Translations under genes and position numbers: made by a program | Notes under the pieces: model-generated | The model's input: only the letters and a program-made list of their open reading frames with translations | The model's database searches: none | Told to the model about the DNA's origin: nothing | In this document: one piece after another, positions 36,730-46,578 of the stretch | How positions within the stretch are numbered: the first letter of the stretch is position 1 | Layout: every line of letters begins with the position of its first letter | Assembly: GCF_004000865.1 (NCBI RefSeq) | Contig: NZ_BIMB01000035.1 | Location: 1-64,000, forward strand | DNA from: Paenibacillus elgii NBRC 100335 | Lineage (GTDB): Bacteria; Bacillota; Bacilli; Paenibacillales; NBRC-103111 | Length of the DNA: 64,000 nucleotides | Direction of reading: 5' to 3'

Positions 36730-37992
36730 TTAAACTTGCCCAGCCCGCTCGCGCAGCGTCTGCACGAGATCGGAAAGAGCCAACGTTTCTTGTTCGCCGG
36801 TAGCCATCGTTTTCAAGGTAATCTCACCCTTCGCGAGCTCGTCGTCACCAAGAATGGCGACATAAGCTGCGTTGTACCGGTCGGCCGATTTCATTTTCGC
36901 TTTGATTTTGCGGCCCAAGTAGTCTTTTTCCGCGGATAGTCCCGTCAGTCGCAAATTTTGCAGCAGCTTCACACACTCGCGCTCTGCGGCTTCACCGAGG
37001 CCAATCAAGTACACATCCAACGGTTTTGCCGCCGGAATATCGACTCCCTGCGCCTGCAGCACAAGCAGGATACGCTCCATCCCCAGTCCGAAGCCGACGC
37101 CCGGTTGGTCGGTTCCGCCGATTTGTCCGACGAGGCCGTTATAGCGCCCGCCACCGCCGATCGTATCGATTGCGCCAATACCGGCCGCTTTGTACTCGAA
37201 CGCAGTGTGCGTATAGTAATCCAGTCCCCGGACCAGCCGCGGATTGATGCGGAACGGAATTTCCATCGCGGTCAAATACTCCTGCACCGCTTGGAAGTGC
37301 GTCCGGCATTCCTCGTCCAAGTATTCGAGAATGGTCGGCGCGCCTTCGCCATATTTCTGATCGACCTTACAGTCGAGAATCCTCATCGGATTGCGGTCGT
37401 AACGCGATTGGCAGTCTTTGCACAGCTTATCCTTCACCGGAGCAAAGAACTCTTGAATTTTCTCGCGGTATACGGCCCGCACGGCCGGGTTGCCAACAGA
37501 GTTGATTTCCACCGTGACGTCTTTTAGCCCAAGCTCTTTATAGAACGTATAGCCGAGCGCAATGACTTCCGCATCAAGGCTCGGGTCCACCGAACCGAAC
37601 GCTTCGATGCCGAACTGGTGAAACTGGCGGTAACGGCCAGCCTGCGGCTGCTCATAGCGGAACATCGGGCCGATATAATACAGCTTGCTGACATCCGGCT
37701 CGCCGTACAGCTTGTTCTCCACATAAGAACGAACAACGCCGGCCGTCCCTTCGGGACGAAGCGAAATGCTGCGGTCGCCTTTGTCGAGGAACGTGTACAT
37801 TTCCTTCTCGACGATGTCCGTCGTCTCCCCTACGCCGCGCTGGAACAGTTCCGTGTGCTCGAACATCGGCGTACGGATCTCGCGAAAATTGAAACGCTGA
37901 CACAGTTCCCGGGCCTTCGTCTCAATATACTGCCATTTCTCAATTTCGCCGGGCAGCAGGTCTTGCGTGCCCTTCGGTTTTTGAATGCTCAT
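36730..37992 (-). CDS. hisS: histidyl-tRNA synthetase
   Basis: A 420-residue class II synthetase. It begins [20 protein letters not shown], has motif 2 [17 protein letters not shown], the HisA motif [15 protein letters not shown] and motif 3 [13 protein letters not shown]. The C-terminal anticodon domain covers about residues 330-420. Length is normal. It is the first gene of the operon after a T-box leader. Confidence 0.97.
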   Translation of the reverse strand: MSIQKPKGTQDLLPGEIEKWQYIETKARELCQRFNFREIRTPMFEHTELFQRGVGETTDIVEKEMYTFLDKGDRSISLRPEGTAGVVRSYVENKLYGEPDVSKLYYIGPMFRYEQPQAGRYRQFHQFGIEAFGSVDPSLDAEVIALGYTFYKELGLKDVTVEINSVGNPAVRAVYREKIQEFFAPVKDKLCKDCQSRYDRNPMRILDCKVDQKYGEGAPTILEYLDEECRTHFQAVQEYLTAMEIPFRINPRLVRGLDYYTHTAFEYKAAGIGAIDTIGGGGRYNGLVGQIGGTDQPGVGFGLGMERILLVLQAQGVDIPAAKPLDVYLIGLGEAAERECVKLLQNLRLTGLSAEKDYLGRKIKAKMKSADRYNAAYVAILGDDELAKGEITLKTMATGEQETLALSDLVQTLRERAGQV

Positions 37993-38034
37993 CTAAGCCC
38001 AGACTCCTTTCTGTCGCGTTTCAGCACAAAAAAT

Positions 38035-38381
38035 AAAAAACTCCCGCCCCTGAACTAATTCAGGGACGAGAGATTGTACTTTAACCAAAGTCTCCCGCGG
38101 TACCACCCACGATTCGAACGAGCTTGCTGCTGCCGGGCCCGGCTTATGCAAAATAACTCGCTCACACTCTTCAAGCGGGTAACGTCCGCCAGCCGCAAAC
38201 GACTACTATCCGGCACTGGCTCTTACGCCTTCGTCTGGCCGGGGTTCCCCGTTCGTCCTCCGGGAGGTCTGTTCATCCGATTCGCATAAGGAAGCTTGCA
38301 GCCTGGGCTTCCCTCTCTGGATACGCAAGGTTCGAATTACTTTGTCCCATCAACAGATCTACAAGATATGACATGGAATTA
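38035..38381 (-). promoter_or_regulatory. T-box riboswitch leader of hisS-aspS
   Basis: The T-box sequence GGGTGGTACCGCGG lies at about 38109-38096. The terminator CGTCCCTGAA TTAG TTCAGGGGCG with a T-tract follows at about 38071-38035. Stem I carries AGTA and the usual AGAGAGG element. The 3' side of the putative specifier loop reads GGATGAACAGACC; it offers Asp codons (GAU, or GAC at 38269-38267) and no His codon, so Asp sensing is favoured. The exact specifier is not certain. Confidence 0.88.
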
Positions 38382-38387
38382 GAATTT

Positions 38388-38416
38388 ATTCTACCCGCGA
38401 AGATATCCAAAGTCAA
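38388..38416 (-). promoter_or_regulatory. sigma-A promoter of the hisS-aspS operon
   Basis: On the minus strand TTGACT (38416-38411) and TAGAAT (38393-38388) have a 17-base spacer and lie just upstream of the T-box leader. Confidence 0.88.
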
Positions 38417-38453
38417 GAAAAAACATGTGCATGCTTGCAAATTTTCATGTGGA

Positions 38454-40415
38454 TTATTTTGCCGCCTTCAGCGCGTTATATACGTCTTTTATCAGCATAT
38501 ACGTATCGCCGTTGGTCAGCTCCTGCTTGTTCGCAATGCCGTCCAATGTCGCGGCGGCAAGGAATCCTTTGCTCTGCAGCGTCTGCAGCGCTTGCTCGGG
38601 CGCCGTTTCCACCTTCAGCAGAAGGGCGATCATGTGCGCCGCTTGGTCCAGCGTAACCGGCAGCGTCTTCGGATCGGTGCCTTTGGCGAGCGCCTCTCCC
38701 GGGTTCCCGGCCATGGCCTCGGGCTTGAATTTGCGCATGCCCAAGAGAAGGTTGACTAACCGCTGCTGGTTGGACTTGCTGTCCAGCGCAAAGTTGTTGT
38801 CGTATCCGCCTGTCGCAAGACCGAGCGTGACCGCTACCTTCAGGCCTTCGTACGCTTTATGCTCCATGAACGGCTGCGCCTTGATGCTGAACGGCTTCAG
38901 TACCATGCCCTGATTATTCAGCGTATCCTGAAGCTTCGTAATGGCTTCCTTATTGGCGGACATTTGACGGAACGTGATTCCCGAGTCCTCCGCGATTTTC
39001 GCTGCCGCTCCGGCCGCTTCGGCGGCTGCCATGCCAACCGGAATGACGCGTGCGGTCCCGTGCGGGAGCGAATCGAAGCTCGCCGCGCGTCCGACGACCA
39101 GCAGCCCGTCCACTTTCAGCGGCACAATGCTGCGGAACGGTACGGCGTATTGCTGAGGCACGGTAATAACCGCACCGGTGTCCGCAGGCGACATGCGCTG
39201 AATATCGACCGGATAGGAGCCGAAACCGATGCGATCCCATTGATCGCGGTTTTCGAGCACGTCGATAATGCTGAGGCGGTATTCGCCTTGGATGTGACGC
39301 GTTTCGCGCACATATAGCTCCGGCGCTGTATCGTCCAATACGATGCCGGCAAATTCAGGATATTTTTCCTGCATGTATTTCACAATATTGGGAAGCTCGT
39401 CTTTGCCGAGTTTAAATGCTTCTTCCCGCGATTTGGGGTCGGTTCCGTCGATTCCGAAAATTTGCAGTGCATTGATCAGCATCGTATCGTTGTTCTGACG
39501 TCCGATGTTCAATCCCCGCATCCGCACGCGATCTTTATTGACCGCTGGATAATCCTTCATGTCTTTGTAGCCCCAAGCGCTCATTTCGTTCGCGCCCGTT
39601 CCGGCGTCGTTGTCTCCTTCCAGACGCTTGCGGACCTTGTCCCATACGTCCGGCGTGACGTTCTTCAACCGGAAGACGAGCGTCACAGCCATACGCGCCT
39701 TCTTGTCGCCAAGATCTTCGCGCCCCGTCGTATAAGGAACTCCGGCGGCTGCGGCAATATCCGCATCCTGCGTCGCATCGATAAGCGCTTTGGTTTGGAC
39801 GGTTTTGACACTACCGTCGGCCAGCGTCAGCTTCATGCCCGTGATTTTGGAAACCGTTCCGGAAGGCGAAGTGATCGGCTCCATCGATTTGACCTTCAGC
39901 AGCACGTCAATATTTTTCTCCGCGGCTACCAGCGAGTTAAAGGCATTTGCAGCCGTCACGACATCGAATGAATCTCCTTCGATTTTGCCGTACCATTCCG
40001 CAAATATGCCCTTGTTGAGCATTTCCCGTTTATGAAGGACACTTTTGTCCGGCTCATAGTTCATGTCCAAGCTGTTCAACCATCCGAGAGTCATCAGTCC
40101 ACCCAAGATCTCGCGGTCTTTTCCGTCAACCAGCAATGTCTTCTGGCCGTTGCGCGCCGCGGAAACGGCTGCCGCCACTCCCTCAGGGTCGGTACCGGCC
40201 ACGATAAGGTCATAGCTGTCTTTTGGAGCACTTACCGTTTTCACTTCTTCCAGCTTCTGGGCCGCTTTTCGCTCACTGTTCCCCGTTCCTGCCTTCGTTC
40301 CCCCTGATTTCCAGTAATGCCATGCGCCGGCGCCAGCCGCAATTAGAACGATCAGTGCGATTACTAGTACGTATCCTTTTGCGCTGCCTCCGGAATTGTT
40401 CGATTTCCCTGCCAT
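38454..40415 (-). CDS. membrane-anchored FAD-dependent oxidoreductase
   Basis: A 653-residue protein with a single N-terminal membrane segment (about 15-33) followed by a basic low-complexity linker. The FAD-binding region starts DLIVAGTDPEGVAAAVSAAR (about 69-88), a GxDPEG variant of the usual GxGxxG dinucleotide loop, and the family-typical ALIDATQDADIAAAAGVPY and DGLLVVGRAASFDSLPHG follow. The FAD_oxidored family contains reductases and dehydrogenases of uncertain substrate. The C-terminal 150 residues appear helical. It stands alone between hisS and hemZ. SD AGAGGTG lies upstream of the ATG. Confidence 0.85.
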   Translation of the reverse strand: MAGKSNNSGGSAKGYVLVIALIVLIAAGAGAWHYWKSGGTKAGTGNSERKAAQKLEEVKTVSAPKDSYDLIVAGTDPEGVAAAVSAARNGQKTLLVDGKDREILGGLMTLGWLNSLDMNYEPDKSVLHKREMLNKGIFAEWYGKIEGDSFDVVTAANAFNSLVAAEKNIDVLLKVKSMEPITSPSGTVSKITGMKLTLADGSVKTVQTKALIDATQDADIAAAAGVPYTTGREDLGDKKARMAVTLVFRLKNVTPDVWDKVRKRLEGDNDAGTGANEMSAWGYKDMKDYPAVNKDRVRMRGLNIGRQNNDTMLINALQIFGIDGTDPKSREEAFKLGKDELPNIVKYMQEKYPEFAGIVLDDTAPELYVRETRHIQGEYRLSIIDVLENRDQWDRIGFGSYPVDIQRMSPADTGAVITVPQQYAVPFRSIVPLKVDGLLVVGRAASFDSLPHGTARVIPVGMAAAEAAGAAAKIAEDSGITFRQMSANKEAITKLQDTLNNQGMVLKPFSIKAQPFMEHKAYEGLKVAVTLGLATGGYDNNFALDSKSNQQRLVNLLLGMRKFKPEAMAGNPGEALAKGTDPKTLPVTLDQAAHMIALLLKVETAPEQALQTLQSKGFLAAATLDGIANKQELTNGDTYMLIKDVYNALKAAK

Positions 40416-40489
40416 AATACACCTCTGCCATGTTATGATTTATGCCTGATCATTTGAAATTAAAACGAAGCGTGATCCGTTACACCGCC

Positions 40490-42028
40490 TCATGACGGCT
40501 GGCTGGCCGGAACGCCATAAGCATCGTTCAGCAGCCTGATTTTTTTGTCTACATACTCTTGATAAGCCTCATTATAGAAGGAGGGCTCCTTCGGGTTCGG
40601 CATCCGTTCGATGCGCTGCTCGTAGCCGTCCTCATGCTCGACTTTCGGATAAAGCACTTTGCTTACCGCGCCGCAGCCGAGTCCGATAATCGTCTGACGC
40701 TCTTCCATCATCAGAATGTTGTACAGACTCTCGAAGCCTTCGAGCGAATAGCCGACGTTCTCCTGATTGCCCAAAATGTTTTTCTGCCGGTACATATAAT
40801 ACGGCTTGTACCCGCGGCGCTCCATCCATTCGGAGGATGAGCGGATCATCTCGGCTATTTCGTCCCGCTCCGCCACTTCGTATTCGCTTTTGTTCTTTGT
40901 CATCTTGGAAGCGCGCTTGAAGGAGAGCGTATGAACCGTCAGCGACTCCGGCAGGAGCTCGGCCGTTTGATCGAGCGTCCTCTGAAGTTCGGCCATTCCT
41001 TCATTCGGCAGCCCGATAATCAGATCCATATTGATGTTGTTCAGCCCAAGCTTCCGGGCAAGCTTGAACTTATCGATCGTTTCCGTCACCGTATGGTGCC
41101 GTCCGATCGCATCGAGCGTCGCCTGCGTGAAGCTTTGCGGATTAATGCTGATCCTGTCGACCTTCCACCGTTTCATCACTTCAATCTTGTCTTCGGTAAT
41201 CGTATCCGGACGCCCGGCCTCGACGGTCAGCTCGCGAACACGATCCATGGCCGGGAACGATTCATGCATCGAGACGAACAGCGCATCCATCTGCTCAGCC
41301 GTGATGCTCGTCGGCGTTCCTCCGCCCCAGTAAATCGTCGTTATGCCGACTCCGGCTTCCCGCATCCAGCGGCCCATCTCGCGAATTTCGTAATGCAGTC
41401 CTTCCAGGAACGCCTCGACGGACCCGTTATTTCCCCGAATATCGTACGCCGGAAATGTACAATAAGCGCATTTGGTCGGACAAAAAGGGATTCCGATATA
41501 AATGCTTACTTCCCGGTCCAAATGGAACAAATCAGGGATCACTTTCAACTGGCGTTCGGCTATTCCGGCGAGCAGCTCCACTTTCGGTTCGGTGACGAGA
41601 TACTCGTCGCGCAGCGTTTGCTTGCAGCTTTCAATCGGTTGTTTCATCATCATGTTATGCATTAGCTTGGTCGGACGCACGCCTGTCAAAATCCCCCATG
41701 CCTGCTCCAGCCCGGTATACTCGCGAAGCACTTGAAGCAGCCCATAGACGACCGACCGCTTGACGATGCGTTTATGCCCGGCGTCCCGCGCATCCATCGC
41801 CCGTTCATGCTCGTTGTCGTAAGCGGCTCCCGTCTCCCGGTCGGTCAGTCGGATCTTGGACCTGATTACACGCTTCGTTTCATCGGCTTCCACCTCGGCG
41901 CGAACGTGCAGGCGCGCATCGTCCGTTCTCTCGTAGACCACTTCGACCTCTTCGAAAAAAAGCTTGCCTATATGAAACAGCTCATTGGCCTGTTCACCGA
42001 AACCGACACGCTCGAATTCGATTTTCAA
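40490..42028 (-). CDS. hemZ: oxygen-independent coproporphyrinogen III oxidase-like radical SAM protein (HemZ)
   Basis: About 512 residues from TTG 42028, which has GGAGGAT eight bases upstream; the 5' extension to 42151 lacks this. The radical-SAM site is CPTKCAYC (C183, C187, C190) and is followed by the HemN-like GGGTPTSITAEQMDALF. The long N-terminal part with WGILTGVRPTKLMHNMM is specific to HemZ. In B. subtilis HemZ is an anaerobic haem enzyme, although the activity of HemZ-type proteins is less firmly established than that of HemN. A terminator does not separate it clearly from the FAD protein downstream. Confidence 0.92.
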   Translation of the reverse strand: MKIEFERVGFGEQANELFHIGKLFFEEVEVVYERTDDARLHVRAEVEADETKRVIRSKIRLTDRETGAAYDNEHERAMDARDAGHKRIVKRSVVYGLLQVLREYTGLEQAWGILTGVRPTKLMHNMMMKQPIESCKQTLRDEYLVTEPKVELLAGIAERQLKVIPDLFHLDREVSIYIGIPFCPTKCAYCTFPAYDIRGNNGSVEAFLEGLHYEIREMGRWMREAGVGITTIYWGGGTPTSITAEQMDALFVSMHESFPAMDRVRELTVEAGRPDTITEDKIEVMKRWKVDRISINPQSFTQATLDAIGRHHTVTETIDKFKLARKLGLNNINMDLIIGLPNEGMAELQRTLDQTAELLPESLTVHTLSFKRASKMTKNKSEYEVAERDEIAEMIRSSSEWMERRGYKPYYMYRQKNILGNQENVGYSLEGFESLYNILMMEERQTIIGLGCGAVSKVLYPKVEHEDGYEQRIERMPNPKEPSFYNEAYQEYVDKKIRLLNDAYGVPASQPS

Positions 42029-42177
42029 TGCATTCCATCCTCCGTTAATCGTCTGTGCGAGTCTGCCGCCGGATGCCGAAACCAATGCTTCGTTACACTT
42101 ATAAGACGGGACTGCTGCACAAGAAGTTTCATATTGGAACAAAACTAGCAATAGTTTAGCATATTTGGCTGTTTAAT

Positions 42178-42221
42178 GAAACAAACGGGCCGCTTTCGCA
42201 CAATCCACGAAAACGACCCGT
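42178..42221 (-). terminator. terminator between the small protein gene and hemZ
   Basis: On the minus strand a 14-bp stem ACGGGTCGTTTTCG / CGAAAGCGGCCCGT with a nine-base loop is followed by TTGTTTC. It ends the relA-dtd side transcript. Confidence 0.85.
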
Positions 42222-42229
42222 CTTTTTGG

Positions 42230-42475
42230 TCAGCGGAACGGTTTGCGTGCCGTCCGCTTCAGTTGCTCGCTGGAAGAAGAGAAATCGGCACGGATTTCCG
42301 TATCGTCCATGCCGGACGATTGCAATGCCGCCGCCTCCGCCAGACCGCCGGAAACAAGCTGCAGTTCCGGCATCAGTAAGCTTTGTTCTTTCGGCGATCG
42401 GTACATAATAGGCATAGACTCCTTAAATGTCGGGCAGCCGCACAAGATGAAATCGTGCGCAGGCTTATCTCTCAT
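42230..42475 (-). CDS. small hypothetical protein, 81 residues
   Basis: The frame MRDKPAHDFILCGCPTFK runs from ATG 42475 to a stop nine bases before a strong terminator. GGGAG lies four bases upstream of the ATG. The ending KRTARKPFR is basic. The location between dtd and the terminator, with no alternative gene on the strand, supports a real gene. I do not recognise it; the CGC cysteines are its only notable motif. Confidence 0.5.
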   Translation of the reverse strand: MRDKPAHDFILCGCPTFKESMPIMYRSPKEQSLLMPELQLVSGGLAEAAALQSSGMDDTEIRADFSSSSEQLKRTARKPFR

Positions 42476-42545
42476 TGTCTCCCGCCTGAGCCTTGCTTAT
42501 TCGTATGGATAAAAGTCGCTGTATGTGCGGCTCCTTTTTCGGATT

Positions 42546-42992
42546 CTAAGCCTGCTTGCTTTCGACGATGAGCGTAACCGGTCCGTCGTTGACGAGCGAT
42601 ACGTCCATCATTGCACCGAACCGTCCGGTCTCCACATGAAGCCCCGCTTCGCGAAGCATACCGTTAAACCGTTCGTAAAGCGGCTCCGCAAGCTCGGGAC
42701 GAGCGGCTGCCATGAAATTGGGCCGTCTTCCCTTCCGGCAGTCCCCGTATAAAGTGAATTGAGAGATGGACAGCACCTGGCCTCCGGTCTCAAGCACCGA
42801 ATGGTTCATTTTCCCTTGCTCGTCTTCAAATATGCGCAAGCCCGATATTTTATCGGCAAGGTACCGGGCATCCTCTTCGGTATCGCCGTCCGCAATGCCG
42901 ACAAGCAGCACCAAGCCGTGGTCGATGCGGCCTACCGTCTCACCGTCCACCGTCACTTGTGCCGCTTTGCTTCTTTGCAGTACCACTCTCAT
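42546..42992 (-). CDS. dtd: D-aminoacyl-tRNA deacylase
   Basis: A 148-residue protein of normal DTD length. It starts [18 protein letters not shown] and has the [17 protein letters not shown] active-site segment (SQxT) and the partner motif, here [20 protein letters not shown] with NDGPVT in place of the usual NSGPVT. It removes D-amino acids from charged tRNA. It follows relA by 41 bases, the order relA-dtd seen in B. subtilis. Confidence 0.95.
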   Translation of the reverse strand: MRVVLQRSKAAQVTVDGETVGRIDHGLVLLVGIADGDTEEDARYLADKISGLRIFEDEQGKMNHSVLETGGQVLSISQFTLYGDCRKGRRPNFMAAARPELAEPLYERFNGMLREAGLHVETGRFGAMMDVSLVNDGPVTLIVESKQA

Positions 42993-43033
42993 GAACGTTC
43001 TGACTCCGTTTCAAAAATAAAATTTCCACGCCT

Positions 43034-45241
43034 TTAAGCCTGCATAATGCGCTGTACCGAATAAACGTCCTTGATCCGCTTGATTTTTTCCACGACCGAA
43101 TGAAGATGATCGATATTGCGGATCAGTATCGTCATGTGGATGACCACCATCTTATTTTTATCCGAGCGGCCGGAAACGGCGGAAATGACCGTTTTGCATT
43201 CCGATACGACCTGCAGCACTTCATTCAGCAGTCCGCGCCGGTCGTGACCCGTAATTTCGATCTCGACATTGTAATTTGCCTCGATGTTGTCCGCCCACTC
43301 CACCTCGATCACGCGATTCCCTTCTTCGCTGCATTCCGGCGAAGGGATGTTCGTACAGTCCGAACGGTGAACGGAAACCCCACGTCCACGCGTAATATAC
43401 CCGATAATCACATCACCCGGAACCGGATTGCAGCAGCGGGCAAACCGCACGAGCAGGTTGTCCACTCCTTTGACCCGGACCCCTCCGGTCGGACGGCCTT
43501 TGCGCTCCTTATCCGACACCGGCGCTTTCATTTCCTTAACCTCGGACGTAAGCATCGCCTGCTGCTGGGCTTCCTCCGCTTCCCTGCGAACCTTCTCGGT
43601 CAAACGGGTTACGATCTGGGCCGCGGTTATACCGCCGAAGCCGACGGCCGACAGCATGTCCTCAATTTCGTTAAAATTGAATTTCCGGGCGACCTCCAGC
43701 ATCTCGTCATCTTTCGTCAGCGCAGGAACGTCGTAGCCGAGCCGTTTCAGCTCGCGCTCGATCATTTCGCGACCCTTGAGCACATTCTCTTCGCGGCGCT
43801 CTTTCTTGAACCATTGGCGGATCTTGGTCCGGGCGTGCGACGATTGAGCGATTTTCACCCAATCCTGACTCGGTCCATACGAATGCTTGGACGTCAATAT
43901 CTCGATGATATCGCCTGTTTTCAGCTTGTGGTCGAGCGGGACGATGCGACCGTTGACTTTGGCGCCGATCGTACGGTTCCCGACCTCCGTATGAATCCGG
44001 TAAGCAAAGTCGAGCGGGACCGAGCCCGCAGGCAGTTCGATGACTTCCCCTTTCGGCGTAAATACGAACACCAGATCGGAGAAAAAGTCCATTTTAAGCG
44101 ATTCGACGAATTCCTGTGCATCCTGCGTATCGTTCTGTAGCTCTAGAATCTCGCGGATAAAATGCATTTTGTCTTCGTAGCTGCCTGACGGGACAGAAGT
44201 GCCTTCTTTATAGGCCCAATGCGCGGCGACCCCGTACTCCGAGGTGCGGTGCATCTCAAACGTGCGGATCTGCACTTCCAACGGCTCGCCTTTCGGACCG
44301 ATGACCGTCGTATGCAGCGATTGATACATATTCGGCTTCGGCATGGCGATATAATCTTTGAAACGGCCGGGCATCGGCTTCCACAGCGTATGGATGATCC
44401 CCAGCGTGGCATAGCAGTCTTTAATATTATCGACGATAATCCGCAGCGCCAGCAGATCGTAGATTTCATTGAATTGCTTGCTTTTCACCGTCATCTTCTT
44501 GTAAATGCTGTAAATATGCTTGGGTCTTCCCGAGATATCGCCGTCGATCCCCATCTCCTGCAGCTTCTCGCCTACGGAAGCAATGACGTCGCTTAAGTAC
44601 TGCTCCCGTTCGGCGCGCTTCTTCTGCATCAGGTTCACGATGCGGTAATACTGCTGGGGATTCAAGTATCGCAGAGCGATGTCTTCCATCTCCCACTTGA
44701 TCGCCGATATCCCCAGACGATGTGCGATTGGGCAAAAGATCTCCAGCGTCTCGTCCGCGATGCGCCGCTGCGCTTCTTCCGACTGGTGCTTGAGCGTTCG
44801 CATGTTGTGCAGACGGTCCGCCAATTTAATAAGAATGACGCGAATGTCCTGTGCCATGGCGACGAACATTTTGCGGTAGTTTTCGTTCTGGTGCTCTTCC
44901 TTGCTCTTGAATTTGATTTTCTCGAGTTTGGTGAGGCCGTCGACGATCATCGCACAGGTAGCGCCGAACTTTTCATGCACCGTTTCGAGCGATACCGTCG
45001 TATCCTCCACCACGTCATGGAGCAGCGCAGCAATGATGGAAGTCGTATCCATCTGCATGTTAACCAAAATATCCGCTACGGCAAGCGGATGCAATATATA
45101 AGGCTCCCCGGATTTGCGCACTTGGCCGTAATGCGCCTGATCCGCAAATTCATAAGCTTCCCGGATTCGTTTCAGGTCATTTTCTTTCACATATGTGGAT
45201 GCCTTCGCAAGAAGCTGCTCTATCCCCATCCGTTCATCCAT
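43034..45241 (-). CDS. relA: bifunctional (p)ppGpp synthetase/hydrolase RelA/SpoT
   Basis: A 735-residue Rel protein of normal length. Domains in order: HD hydrolase with ALLHDVVEDT, synthetase with QSLHTTVIGPKGEPLEVQIR, TGS domain (LVFVFTPKGEVIELPAGS), zinc-finger-like ARCCNPVPGDVIIGYITRG and C-terminal ACT domain (VEIEITGHDRRGLLNEVLQ). It sets the stringent-response alarmone level. The start may be ATG 45241 (AAGGG one base away) or ATG 45229; neither spacing is ideal. A promoter is visible just upstream. Confidence 0.96.
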   Translation of the reverse strand: MDERMGIEQLLAKASTYVKENDLKRIREAYEFADQAHYGQVRKSGEPYILHPLAVADILVNMQMDTTSIIAALLHDVVEDTTVSLETVHEKFGATCAMIVDGLTKLEKIKFKSKEEHQNENYRKMFVAMAQDIRVILIKLADRLHNMRTLKHQSEEAQRRIADETLEIFCPIAHRLGISAIKWEMEDIALRYLNPQQYYRIVNLMQKKRAEREQYLSDVIASVGEKLQEMGIDGDISGRPKHIYSIYKKMTVKSKQFNEIYDLLALRIIVDNIKDCYATLGIIHTLWKPMPGRFKDYIAMPKPNMYQSLHTTVIGPKGEPLEVQIRTFEMHRTSEYGVAAHWAYKEGTSVPSGSYEDKMHFIREILELQNDTQDAQEFVESLKMDFFSDLVFVFTPKGEVIELPAGSVPLDFAYRIHTEVGNRTIGAKVNGRIVPLDHKLKTGDIIEILTSKHSYGPSQDWVKIAQSSHARTKIRQWFKKERREENVLKGREMIERELKRLGYDVPALTKDDEMLEVARKFNFNEIEDMLSAVGFGGITAAQIVTRLTEKVRREAEEAQQQAMLTSEVKEMKAPVSDKERKGRPTGGVRVKGVDNLLVRFARCCNPVPGDVIIGYITRGRGVSVHRSDCTNIPSPECSEEGNRVIEVEWADNIEANYNVEIEITGHDRRGLLNEVLQVVSECKTVISAVSGRSDKNKMVVIHMTILIRNIDHLHSVVEKIKRIKDVYSVQRIMQA

Positions 45242-45263
45242 TCCCTTAATTCGATTTTAATCC

Positions 45264-45293
45264 ATTATGCCCTTGAACCGGGGGCTGCGTCAA
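45264..45293 (-). promoter_or_regulatory. sigma-A promoter of relA
   Basis: On the minus strand TTGACG (45293-45288) and CATAAT (45269-45264) have an 18-base spacer. The expected transcript start is about 15 bases before ATG 45241. Confidence 0.75.
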
Positions 45294-45363
45294 GAATTTG
45301 CGGGACAAACCGACATATTACGCGCAAAACGGACAATTGTACACGCTCCGCGTACGCTGACGG

Positions 45364-46434
45364 TTACAAATCCCGCAGCGCATCGGCAACTAGCCTTCGG
45401 CGTTCTTCGATGTACCTGCGGATCATCCATACTTCGCCCTCGAACTCGGAAACCGACCATTTGCGGGCCGTATCCCGTACCACATGAGGCCTGATCGCGT
45501 TATGCATGGTGTAGGCGACGGGAATGATTTTTGTTACCGTGAACGGGTCGTTCAGCATAGCCGCAAGCAGCTTTTTATATTTGCTCCGGACGGCCGGAAA
45601 TTTCAGCAAGGTACGGGTTAGCCGGTTATAGCCCGTCACACGCACCAAATCGCTGCCACACGGTTTGCCGAAGCAGTTCCTCCCCCAGGTGCCTTCGTAA
45701 TCCCATGGAATGATCCGGTATTTTTGTGATTTTCGGTGCCGGTATATGGCATAGTTCTGATCGAAGCCGTCATAATTTCCGGTTAACACGGCCCCTGCCA
45801 ACCAGCGGAGGTAATTGTCGATGTCCAAGCGAAGCTGCAGATAGGATAATAGCGCTTTAGAGCTGTCCGAGCCGAGCGTATTCAGCTTGCGGATAAACAA
45901 CGTGAGCTTGCTCCGGTCATCCGAGGATCCGATCATTTGCTTGTAGCCTGAAAACAATGACGATTTTTTGCGGCTCGTATCGTTCGGATACAAGCTGAAG
46001 TTCGCATTGTCGTTTACGGCATAAAATAACGACTGAACCGAGATTCCCCGTCTTTGGAAAAAATAGCGGTCGACTCCTTCGATCTCCAGATACACCCCTA
46101 AATTTTGGCCGTTGAGCCGGAGCAAGCAATGTCTGGTTTGAGAGCACGGCACCCCGATCCACTCGAAAAAGCGAAACGACAACGCATTCCGAATCAAGGA
46201 AGGATCGTCGTACTCGGCATTATAATGGTATGTTTTTCCGCCCCGAACGACTTCGTAGGAACGTTTCGGGTAGTCGCGTGTATGTCCGCCCCGGTAACGA
46301 ACCTTGATCTCCTTTTTCGTCCCCTCGGACACCATGCTTCCTTGAACGAACCGGTTGCTCCAGACATTTTTTTGCAGCTGTTTCAACTGCTGCTCGCCAA
46401 TGACCAAATGCCTCACAGGCAGTTCTGCAAACAT
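45364..46434 (-). CDS. cotH: CotH family spore-coat protein kinase
   Basis: A 356-residue CotH-fold protein. The family-typical segments are VRYRGGHTRDYPKRSYEV, the lysine/arginine-rich ATP-site region, NGQNLGVYLEIEGVDRYF, and the metal-binding IIPWDYEGTWGRN near the C-terminal third. In B. subtilis CotH is an atypical secreted-type kinase that phosphorylates the coat proteins CotB and CotG. Here RS-rich CotG-like and CotB-like genes lie immediately upstream on the map. GGAAGG lies just before the ATG. A terminator stands between it and the CotG-like gene, so it probably has its own promoter. Confidence 0.88.
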   Translation of the reverse strand: MFAELPVRHLVIGEQQLKQLQKNVWSNRFVQGSMVSEGTKKEIKVRYRGGHTRDYPKRSYEVVRGGKTYHYNAEYDDPSLIRNALSFRFFEWIGVPCSQTRHCLLRLNGQNLGVYLEIEGVDRYFFQRRGISVQSLFYAVNDNANFSLYPNDTSRKKSSLFSGYKQMIGSSDDRSKLTLFIRKLNTLGSDSSKALLSYLQLRLDIDNYLRWLAGAVLTGNYDGFDQNYAIYRHRKSQKYRIIPWDYEGTWGRNCFGKPCGSDLVRVTGYNRLTRTLLKFPAVRSKYKKLLAAMLNDPFTVTKIIPVAYTMHNAIRPHVVRDTARKWSVSEFEGEVWMIRRYIEERRRLVADALRDL

Positions 46435-46460
46435 CGACCTTCCGCCTTTCTCTACAAAGC

Positions 46461-46490
46461 AAAAAGCCTATCCTTGTGGATAGGCTTTTT
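46461..46490. terminator. symmetric terminator between the CotG-like gene and cotH
   Basis: AAAAAGCCTATCC TTGT GGATAGGCTTTTT is a perfect 13-bp dyad with A- and T-tracts, active in either direction. On the minus strand it ends transcription of the CotG-like gene. Confidence 0.9.
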
Positions 46491-46578
46491 GTGCTACTTT
46501 ACCGTATGCATCCGCAAACAGCTCAGTCACGGCGATTGCCTTGTCAGCATAAGCCTGATGGTTTGACGCCAACTAACA

